This document shows positions 50,820 to 62,959 of a DNA stretch of 64,000 nt, piece by piece (the first letter of the stretch is position 1; each line of letters starts with the position of its first letter). The notes beneath the pieces are model-generated. The model did not search any database. It worked only from the letters and a program-made list of their open reading frames with translations, and was not told where the DNA came from. The translations under genes were made by a program, and so were the position numbers. The stretch is taken from NCBI GenBank assembly GCA_016801845.1, contig CM028907.1, positions 19,800,598 through 19,864,597 of the forward strand, given 5' to 3'. Source of the DNA: Polydactylus sextarius. Taxonomy: Eukaryota; Chordata; Actinopteri; Polynemidae.

Positions 50820-53800
50820 TTACCTCCTACCTATCTCACTCTGGCGTAAGAACTGGATGTTGTTAGCGCTGTCGGCTAGCTCGGGGTACTGCTCTATGGA
50901 CAAAACATAGTAGCCATCATAACCCAAAACCTTCCCACTGCTCAGCAGCTGCCTTTTCTCTCCCTCCGTCCACAGCCGAACTCCTTCCTCCCCATCTCTC
51001 ACCCGCTGCTGTTCGCGGGCCCAGGCCCTCGACAGCGCCCTCTGCCTTGCGTGCTCCAGGATCCGTGCTTTCTCTTCATCCAGAGTCGTTCCGTAACGCA
51101 CGTGGAGCGCCAGAGAGCCGTACTGCAGCTCCACGTCGGCAAAGCGCCGCGTTCTCCCGTTCATCACTGTTGTGGACTGGGACACTGTGACATTCACACC
51201 ATTCTCTAGTGACTTTCTGCCTGAGGTGAGCCGCAGTGCACTGAGGTCATTCTCAGGCAGGCTGGTCTTGATGAAGTAGTGTGTGTCTCGTCCTTCCACG
51301 GTGAAATGTAGGTCTTCAAGGTAAAAGGCGTTGTTCAGGACTGCGGCCACTTTGATGCAGTCCTCACTGGCGATGTTAAGAGCGTTGGTCACCACGCGGC
51401 CTTGGATCACAGCGAGCATCACTCCTTTACCAATAAGAGACTTGACCGTGGCAAACCACAGCCAGGGTCTGGCGTGGTCTGAATGCCGCCGGCTGAGCTG
51501 AATTTCTGGCATACGTTCAAAGGACAGGAAGGCACGAGACTGACGTGTCACCTCCTGCTGGACACCTGAGATAGACTGTGAACGAGAGAATGAAGTAACG
51601 TTTTAATTAATGTGGTACTTACTGCTTATAACATTGTTGAGATACAAGAGAACAGACCCTCCAGGATTTTTCGTGATGTTGCGATCGCAACTATTAATGC
51701 AAATTCCAACAATCCCCATGAATTCTGCGCGACCTGCGAGTTTGACCAATCATAGTTGTTTTCCATGAAACGTTGAACCAATTTATTTTTCCCTTTGAAA
51801 GAGAAAAGAATTGCAGTTGTTTACTTAACTACAGTGTTTACAGGCCTTTTGTTGCAATAAAGTTGCAGGATCAAAGTTGCGATTTTTTTTCCTTTTAAAA
51901 GGGAATCTTTTTTCAAAGGGGAAAAAAGTAACCGCAGCCAAAAAAAATAGCTGAAAATTGATTTACCCCTGCAACTTTATTGTAACAATATGCCTAAATC
52001 ACCACAACTTTTATTGCATTTTTTTCTTTCTTTTTAAAGAAAAGCCTAAAAGGCTTTCAAAAAACAGGCCAGTGAAATCCTGGATGGATTGCTAGAAGTA
52101 GCACAAATATGCTGCACAATAACACATATAATATAGAAAAATATATGAATTTGTTACCTCATCCTGATTATCATGTGGAGTTTTTGGTCTTAAGACTGAA
52201 TTTTGTTTTAGAGCTGCAGTAATTTACAGTATATCAGTGCCCTATGATAAACTGTTGACCTCTCCAAGATGTAACCTGCCCCCTACACTTGGCTGGGATT
52301 GTGTTTCACCATCCACAACCCTCAACTCTCAACAACACACTTGAGCATTGTGAATTTCCCTGTGAGAAAGGCCATTTGAGCGCTTGAATGCACAAATAAG
52401 TATTTTATGTTCACACTACACCAACACCGTCACTCTGTCCTTGCTCCTCTTGTTGTTTCCGTCCTCATTCTCACCGTTTTCTCCTAATACCTCTCTGAGC
52501 TGCCATGTCTATTTTGGTCTTCATTAGGTAGCGTGCATTCTGACATTTTTTATTTATTTTTTTATTTCACTCGACTTCAGAGTAGTCTCTCACTCTTTGA
52601 GTGAAAGTGTGACTTCCTGATAACCTGTCCGCCAAACAAGTGTATAAATAACCACAATTACTGAGTGAGAATAAGACAAGAGGAGTGAGCAGAGATAGCT
52701 CTAAACAGCGAAAATCCTGAATGATTGGTTTCGCTAGATGACTCTTTTTTGTCTTCTCCCCTCATTTCATCTCTCATTATCCTCCCTCCATTTCCTCCTA
52801 CATTTCTTCTTTCCTCTCCATTTCCTGATTTTCATTTTTATGAATATCTCTTGATCGTTTTCTCACAGCAGCTTGTTTCATTCTCAGTTTTTTCAGTTTG
52901 CAGTTTTCATCTTCATTTTCTGAAAGTCTTTTGGTCAATGAATTTTCTTCTCCATTTCATTACTGTATTTCCATTTGTATGCACAATATGATTATAAGTT
53001 TTTTTTTTGATAATGGTATTTTTATTAGATGTCTCAGTGTAGAATCACTTTAAATAACTCTTAAATAACCTTTAGCTGTTTGTGGCTTGCTTCAAACCGA
53101 ACTGGGAATTGTCACTTTATCTAAGGCTCTGTTTACATGTAGCCGGGTATCTGGGAAAACAAGAATATATCTATGTGGTTTTGCTTCTTATTTACATGAG
53201 AACAGAGGTTTATATCACTGAATATGATTATTTCTAAAATCTCCGGCCAGTGGAGATTTGAGAAAAGTCTGTTTTCATGTCTGCGTGTAGACGCTAGAAA
53301 ACAGGGTTTTAAGTTTTCAAAATGTATCAGCGTCAGGTGCATGACGTTTGCACGTGGATGCTGAGTGGCTAACATGGCTTTATGCTTCTTGTTACATTGT
53401 CACCTATATGTTTGGCGTGCTCCTAATAGTTCTTGACAGCATATTTATGCGGATTTGTGTAAAAACGAGGATATCATTATTATAACGGAGAGGGGGAAAT
53501 ATCCGTTTCTGTTAATACCCAGCTATGTGTAAATGTAGGACTAAGACTAAGTTGGGATACATACAGGCAAGTCGTCCCACAGCTGGCTCTTTTTCATTTC
53601 CAGCGATGGTTGCGTCAGGTCAAACTTAGGAATAGGGAATCCTGGGATTGCATTGTGGAGGTGGAATCCAAATGCGTAACCAACCAGATATTGATATCTA
53701 TGTAGAAAGAGAAAAAAACAAGAGATGCAGAGTGACCCAAAGCCTATTGCATATTGCTTTAGTGATTTGCACCAGAGGAACATTCTGTAATAATAAATAC

Positions 53801-55296
53801 TGTAGCTCTGTGTCCTTATTTCCCCTTAAAATAATTCCAAACAAACCCCTATTGTTCCTTTGATGAATGGTTCACATTGTTACAGGTCATTACTATAAAC
53901 AGTAATGTTGCAGCTCATTACTTCCAATTACTACAATCTAAAAATCTATCTGATCCAATTCAAACTCAGGATCATTTTAAATCTCTATTATAGGTTTTAT
54001 TTTCCAACTGGCAGATGTAATATAAAAATATTTGGCATCAGTTGCACTAAGTCCCTTTTCGCAACACTCTTCACATGCTTTCATTTAAGCTTTGGGCATT
54101 AAAGCAAAAATCAATCATCAACCCTGGAAATAAACAGATGTGCAATATATTTAATTTTCATTAGAATAGTAGCGATTTTTTTAAGGATCATCAAACCTTC
54201 CACTTCACTATTCAGGCTGATGTTATACAACACAAATGTTTTATTTCAGGTTCCACCAATTTAAAAAAAATCAACGCTACGCTGCAATACAATGCACTAG
54301 CTTTTTTGTTTCACAATTTTCATTTCATTCATCCACAGACAAATGGAAGAATCATTTTATGTGTTCGTAGTGCATAATAAAATGAGCCACAATGAACAGA
54401 ACAGGACCCGGGATGGAAACCTGAGAGACATTTATACTGAAAACCCCTGCTAGGTTTCTTCTCTTATGTCATCTTCGTATTGTCTTATTACCTGTGACGT
54501 ATTCTTTAACTTGATGGATCTTGCTAACTGGGTTGTTGCCTCGGAACATGTAGAGGTTGAAAGGCTGGGGGTCTTTACCAACACGTGTCCATGTGCTGAT
54601 GTCAGGAGTGGTCCACCTTTACAACAAACACACACACAGTTAGATGCATCATTGACAAAAAGGTGAGAGCATCACGTTACATCAATCCGCTCATTATCTA
54701 CACTGACGGCCTGGAGCCAAACCAAGTGGACTGTGGGCGAGGACAGAGTACACCCCGGACACTAGTCTATCACAGGACTGACAAACAAGCACAAGCTCTC
54801 ATTCACACCTACAGGCAATTTAGAATCGCCAATTAACCTGCGTGTTTGAACTGTTGGGGGGAAGTTGGAGTACTTGCAAACTCCACACAGAAAGAACCAA
54901 GCTCAGGTTTGATCCTAGAACCTTCTGGCTGTGAAGCAACATTATTAACCACTACATCACTGTGTCGCCCATCCCGTTAAATAGAATTACATATCATGCT
55001 TGGATTGAAAAATGGTAAGTAAGTGACAGGCTGCCTACCTTCCAGCAGGGATGTCATAGTCTCTGTCTCCAAAATGCAGCAGTCGCGTCAGAGGGTCATA
55101 CAAACCTCCATGGAAACCAATTACCAGCACAAAGTCTGGATTGGAATCAAAGTAAACCTCACCATATGCTGTGTACTGAACCTGCACACACACACAAACA
55201 GAGATTATTCTTATTCCGACAAACAAAACAATTTTGTTAATAGAATTTGAACAGACTTGCTTCACGAAACGCACGTGCACACACGTGAATACACAC

Positions 55297-55337
<41 letters not shown>

Positions 55338-58300
55338 GCATACATACCTGTTTAAGCAACAATCCATTGTTACTGAAGACAGCCAGTGGAGTCCCAGTGT
55401 TATCACAAGCAATATAAAACTCCTCTCCACTGCTTATCTCCATAGCAAACACATGGCCCTGTGCAACAATAAAAAACAAACATTTTAATTATTGCTGTTG
55501 TATTCTACTGCACGATCAATGACAAGAGTTTAGAAATAATGAAATCAATATTATCATTAATTATAGTCTTGATGCTGCCGATTTAACCAACATATCCAGC
55601 TCAAAAAACATGTTCATTTCTGGCTGTCGGTTTACTACATGTTCCCTTAACCTGTGAAGCATTAACAATAACAAAAGACATTTTATGTGATAAAGCTTGA
55701 CTGTTATGGAAGAAACCGTCCCCTCCACTCTAATTAGGATGTTGTACATGATTACTGGAGGGGAACCTGCGCCACACAGCCTATAATAATAAATCAAAAG
55801 ATGAAAGTGAAATATATAAGTGATTCACAGGCAGTAGTGAGTGAAAGCTCTCTAGGGAGAAAGCTGAAAGACTCTGAATACAGAGTTTTACATTATACAA
55901 TTTGGGAAAAATCCTATGTGGTAATTTTCTCATTTTTCTTATCTAATTTGATGTGATAGTGAACTGCTAATGACATTGCCATGGTTAGAATTTTTCCAGT
56001 GTTAGTTACCTGCAGATCATAGTAAAAGGATGTGATCTCAGAGCTGGAGTGGTTATAGACGTGGGTGATCCTGGTAGGGTAGTTCAGGTCAGCATAGAAA
56101 AACTGGAGGTGTTGGCCCAGACTGTTTCTAGACGCCACCCGCCGACCCAGACCATCATACCGGTACTGAATGGTCCAGCTGGCTGCTTTACTGTAGACGC
56201 GAACTAGAAGACCTGATATACAGATAAAAACGAGGTAACAGAAGTTAGATGTCAAAGATAAGGCTTAGCTCGAAATCACTATGTTAATATATATTAATAA
56301 CTATACATCTTATAGCAAGATCTTCATAAATATACATAGATACACTTTGGTGTGCCAGTGACTGGAGTGACTGGGTCTTTACTACATTTGGAAAACAAAA
56401 TACTGAGTATAAAATACTGATTTCCACCTTTAGAGTTGTATTCAAATATCTCAGCTCCTCTCTGTCTCAGGAAACCGTCCTCGTCCAGCCTGTACTGAAT
56501 GTCTCCCAGGCGAGTGATTCTGTCCCTCAGATCGTAGCGTAGAGGAGTTAACCGACCACTATTCCCGGGGTTCAGCAAATGCAGGTTCCCATTCAGATCA
56601 TAGTTGTACCTAAAGGGTCAGAAAATTATTCTATTAACAAGTGGCGTAATCAAATGATGGTGCTCTTATCATCTTAATGTTGGAGTCGTACCTCCACATC
56701 ATCTTTTCATTGAGGGAGACAGTCTGCAGCTGTCCATCAACATCATACTCATAACCATATTTGGTTGTGTTGGCGAATGGTCCGATCTTGATCTCACGCT
56801 TGGTGACACGACCCATATTATCATACTGGATGGTGATCCAGTACATCAGAGACCTAAAGATCTCATACTGGATCTCCTTGATGCGGCCATGCTGATCGAA
56901 ATGTTTAGTGTAGGTCATCACTGCTGTGGAAATAATCTGAGACAAAAGGAAAGACAAAGTCAGAAACTCAACAATCTACTTCCTCCTGGATCAAAACACC
57001 CCTGTTGATCAGACTTCAACAGGAGGACTGGAGACTATACATGACTGACTAGACAAGGCAGAGCGTTAACAGAGAACAGCTGCTATTCAGAAAGGTTTTT
57101 CTGTCTGGGTTTATAAACACAGAATTCAGTTGAATAGTTCAGGGCTTGTGTTTCTCAAATAACTCAGAATCACTCCTAAATGTTAAACTGAAAGTTAATT
57201 TGGTTAAAAACAGTTATTTCTTTCAACATTCAGTCCACCACATACTCATGCTATGATAGGAAACCTAGGTATTTTTCCATTACCTCAGTGTTGTTGAGGA
57301 AGATTAACAGCTGCATACTTTAACTTTAGCTGATTACAATAAAAAAAAAAAAAAAAAAATCACAATTTTTCTTGCTCATATGTTATGAATTCCACTCAGA
57401 GATTTCTACAATTTTCTCAAGCACTGACTTGTACGTTTGATTTATTGGCATCTTTAACATGTTTTGTTTACAACAATGTGAAATAAAATGGTAAATTCAT
57501 TGCTGTTCTTGGAGAATTCATTTCATTTTTAATTTGCATAACATGATGTTCTAAAATAAATCATCCTGCCACACCACATCAGTAATGTGGAGAATGTTGT
57601 CATATGAAGTTCAAATCATATTTCTTACTACTTGGAGAAACTGTGAATGCCAAGTACAGCTGTGGAATATTTTTCTGTGATGCCACTATGCTTCAGCTGC
57701 ACACACATCATGAAGCGGAGCGCTCTGGCTGCTACCAAATTATACACAACAATAGATTCATTTTACTTTTAAAATGATGTCAGCTATCACTGACTCTCTT
57801 TAAATAAGGTAAAGTAAGTCTCAAGTTTTACTAAAAAAATTATCCATCATATCTTTAGGTTTAATTAGGAACTTTTTCTTGCTCATCCATCACTGATGGA
57901 CATTACTGTCTTACCTGATTGATGTCATAGTAGATGACTCCAAACTTCCCAAACTGCTCCACCTTCCCTGATATGTCATCAAACTGATAGAGGTCGATTG
58001 GCAGTGGTGTCTCATTGATTACGGCCTGCATGCTGGTAACCCTGAAGCTGTTGTCGTAGGTGTAGTCAAAGCGAGCGTTCACCATTCCGTCCTCGCTGAA
58101 GCGGAATATTTGCCGGTCGACCAGTGGGCCGATCTGCCGATACCGGATGGAGCAGATGAAACCTTCGCTCTGCAGGTTGACGGTCTTGAGGACCCCAGCG
58201 GTCTCGTCGTATGTGAAGCTGACCCGTGTTGAGTCGTAGAGGATTTCTGCCAGCTTGTTCTGTTGGGAAAAATGAAAACACAGTGTTACAAAAATGAACT

Positions 58301-61300
58301 GTAAAGTTTAGAATATCAGATCCTGTTCATCCAGGATCAACAACATCATCAGTTAATTTCAATGTCAAAGTCCCTGTTCATTCTCTGCTGCAGCTGCTAC
58401 GTATGCAACTCATGTCTCACCATCACTCTCGGGTCCACATGAGTGTTTCTTCAAGTGTCTGCAGGCTCTATAGATCTATCCCTGCTTTGACTTTCAATTA
58501 AACACAAACAGAACCTTGATGCATGTATTTCATGCATCCATTTCTCTCACTATATATACAATTAACTTGTTTAGGATCCTGTCCTTAGTGAAAATAAACG
58601 TGACTTTTATTTATTATTACAAATGTATCTATTCATATGGGGGATAATTGCTAATAACGACTTGTTTCTGATTTGATACCTGTCTGCGATATTTGTACAG
58701 AATTCGACGGCCGGTGCCCAGATGGGCGACTCTGAGGAGCTATGGAGAGAGAGAGAGAGAAAACAGTTTAGTTTTATTATCATTAAAATGCCGAACAGAC
58801 TTTTACACTCCTCAGTTCTTATTGTGAGTGATTTTTGGTTGTGTACTTGTAAGTTTACACCAGGGATGTAAGAGAAATTGCCTTTCAATCTCATCTCCTG
58901 GACAAGTCCACTTTCCAGCACATTTGATGTGTAATATGTGATATGAATTACACATTGTGGCTACAAACCTGTCCATCTTCAGAGTAGTCCACAGTGACAG
59001 AGGCGTTGCTCTCTGGGGGAGTGTAGATGTTCCTGTAGTATCCTATGGATCTGATGGTCTGCATGGTGTGTCTGGCTACACTGGGCATGGTGACTGCTGA
59101 CAGATGGTCCCCGGAGTCATAGTCAAAGATGTATTGGTGCTGGCTGTGCAGCAGCAAGACCATGGACTGGAAGAGAATGTGTCACAAGCCAGAGCAACGG
59201 CACAGTGAGACAGTTTACAATTACACAGTTGTGGATCATCCTTCTGCACCATACTGTGTGTGTGTCAGGCATATACATGAAAAAAAAGATATAATAAGTG
59301 AACTTATATCATTATAATCCATCTGTATAATGCAGAGAAAATATATACATTTGCCTTACAGACGTTTTCTTCTTTAAACAGAAGTAAAAGTAGTGTGTAT
59401 GTATGAAATCTTATGCTACATGTAATGAAGCTGTGGGACATAAATCCAAATCAATCCACATTATAAATAAATGAATGTTTCAAGCTGGCATTGCGTCTTT
59501 TAATCAGCCTCTATTAGATGAATATTTAATAGAAGATATTAGATCTGGCCCTTATGCAAAATCCTGCTCATGTGGCATTTTAAGTAGTGTTTTATTTGCA
59601 GCCCGAGGGGAACATTAGCAGCCAGTTAACTGTAGCTATTTAGCTGAGGCATATGTGGTGTCTGTGTATGCGTGTGTGTGTGTTATCTAGAGCCATACAC
59701 ATTGCCCCTACACTGGCCTCCCCTGATGGTTCCCATGTAGGAGAGAATCACTTTGCAAGATTTTACTGCTTTTTTATGGTTATTTGTTTTTTGTTTTTTT
59801 GGTTTTCCAGAAATGGAGCATTACATTAGGTCAGACACAGCACTGAAGAAACTCAGGCATGAAATGCCAGTGTTTCATGCCTCACCATTCATAACTCATA
59901 TCCCTGCTGACTTTTAACATCCAATCATAAATCCAACATACAAGATTTACACTTTGCACTGGTTTGTTAATGTTGCAGATTATTTCTGCTACTTAGGTTT
60001 CAGAATTGTTAGTTTACAATAATGAAAATATGACATTTAATTTAATGTGGAGTTTGGTGTTTTTTTTATTAACTGTGTGTCTTAGTTGGCTAACCAAAAA
60101 ACATACCACAATCATGACCATATTCTAACTATATCATACCCAGACGCAGTTTTGGATTCTTCCAGTTTTGGAAGCTGGATGAAGGCCTTTGGTTTGACCG
60201 TGGCATAGTTATGGTTTACCACACTACTTAAAAGTAAACGTAACCAAGATAAAGGCTTTTGGTTTGACTGTGGGGATTTTGGAGACTTTTTGGGGCAGTT
60301 ATAGTTGTCTATGTTTTGGAGTTCCATAATTGTTTTTTGTGAGTTTCGGGCCATATAGGAGCAGTACTTTGTTCCAAAACTTTGCCAAAATTGGGCCACA
60401 TTTGGCCAGTAATGATTTTGCTATCAGGGTAGTTGCCATGTTTTTGAAAAACACTGACATTGGTGGTAGCAAACAGATATGCTAATACTGACATTAGTGT
60501 CCAGTAATGAAGTTTTGACATCATCAGTACTTGCTCAGACTCAGACTTTTAGCTTTTTTCATGATTTATACTTTACTGATTTGACTGAATAGCTTCCACA
60601 TGTCACGCTTCCTTTGTGCAGCTAGTGAAAGTGGATCACAGTTGAATACATCACTGAGCAATCATGTACAAAAGCACAAAGGCAGCGAAGACAGTGACAG
60701 AATGACAAGGCTGTGGCCTGAACATGTTCAACTACTGTTCAGCAAAAAGGCCAACACACATGGACATGACAGCACAGGCCAAGATGCTGTCTCTCTACAT
60801 GTTTGCTGCACATACATTATATATTCCTTCAACTTGGATCATATGTCATCCATAGAGGGAAGGAAACCAGACATCTTTGTTGAATAATAACAGACTCATT
60901 ACCCCAAGTTGTCCAAAACAAAGGAGAAATTCCTGATTTTCATAAATTCTCTGGGATCCACTGAGCTCTGATTAGTAGCAGTGGATTATGAGGAATATGA
61001 AGAAAATACAGATGCCAACTATAAAAAGAATCAGAGAACACTCACACCGTGCTCTCCAGGGTGTGCGTCTTGCCTCAGGCAGAAAAGTAAAGATCACCTG
61101 GAATGATGTCTGATTTGTATGTTTTCTTGTACCGGTGTTCTCCTTGGGTTTGTGTTTCCATGAAGCAGATTCAAATTCAACCAAATTCAAATCTTGTAAA
61201 CTTGATGACTTTTGCGTTTTGATTTGCTGTTTTCCAGTAAGTGTGTTCTCAACATGGAGAGGAAGTGACAGATGGAGAATGGAAGTCAATGAAAAGCAAG

Positions 61301-62925
61301 TGCAAGCAAAGGTGAGAATGACACATGGAGCCGCATAATTTATTCTCATTTATTCACTGGAGAGAATGATTCCCCTTTTCTATTTGTCTCCTCTTCATAC
61401 CTCTTGTTCTGCATAGCTTGTGCCATCTCTTCTTTCTCTTTCTCATCTTTCACTTTCACTTGTCTCTACCTCTGTTTCTTCTCCCTTTGTCAGTTTCTCC
61501 TGTTTTATTCATTATTGACTATAGTCTTCCTTCCATTTTTTTCTAACCTGTCACTCAGAAAATAGCACTTTTTTTTTTTTTTTAAGGAATGGCTCCTTAT
61601 AGTTTTCCTCAGTCTGTTCCTTCATTACTTCCATAATACATGACTCCTTTTTTTTTCTTTTTAGAAAAATGCTGCCACAGCAAAAATGTTACAATTCTTA
61701 AAAAAAAAAAAAAACTTGTAGAACTTATAAAAACTTATATAAAATTTCTAGAAAATCTAGATTTAGATGCTGTATTATAAATAAAAGATTACTGTAATGT
61801 ATTTTTCAACATACAATGCAGCTTTATTGTGGCACTCGCTCCTTTTTATGTTTCCCTTTCTCTCTTTTACCTCAGTCACCTTTCTTTCTTCTGAGACAGC
61901 TATCTTTTTGAATACATTACTCTCTCTCTCTCTTTTTTTACTGATCTGTCCTACTTTAGATCACTTCTTTCCTCCTACTTTCTCCAAAACACGCACACAC
62001 AGTCAGAAATCTATTTTAAAGTCATGTACTTCTACGGTGAGATATGTCTCTCCTCTTTTCCCTCGTGTAAGTTAACAGATGCTTCATTGCTTTTTCCACA
62101 TTCCCATTTCCATTCATTGTTACTGTAAACCTGAGACTGATGTGAAAGCATTGTGAATTAGCATCCAATCTACATAAACTATGACCTGACCTCCTGGAAG
62201 TGAAAATTTTAACTACCATCTCAGTACTTTGGCAAGGAGAGGGGAACATAGATCTGACTGCTGACAAACGAGAGGTATTCCTTTTCATTTCTATTTCTAC
62301 TGCTCTCTTCTCCTCTTTCCCACTCTGTTTCCTCCCTTCAAGACCAGGGAGCTGTGTTTCATTTCTTCTTAACTATCACAAGATACTTCCTCTTCTCTCC
62401 TGTGTAAGGTAGCTGAAAGTGTGCGCACTGTTGGTCTTTGTTGATGCTCGTTCTCGTCACTACCTTTGTGACACTGTGCACAAGGGCTTCAATTATTGTT
62501 GCTTACTTTGTTTGACTGAAATTTATGGCCGACACAGTAACCTTACTCTGTGCATGGAAACACAGAGAACAAACGCTCTCACTCGCACATTAACAGACTA
62601 TTACAGTGCCTCCTTGAGATTGTGTGTGTGTGGGGTATTTAGTTCTCCTTGAGCATGGCAGCGCAGCAACATATAACCTTTTTTCGTCCTGTCCTTCGTT
62701 AAATATAGAGAATATACATGATAAGTGATGATGCAGTGAGGATGTGTGCACTCGCCTGCTCTTAATCTGAGCCTTTGAGCTAAATGTGCATTGTACCTTA
62801 TCCAGGTAAGTGTAGCTCCACGTCTTTCCATCTGCAAAGACTCTGGAAATGATTCTCCCTTGACTGTCGTACTCCCACCTCTCTGTAGTTGGACCCCTCT
62901 GGAGGCCTGTTACCTGCCCCGTACT

Positions 62926-62959
<34 letters not shown>

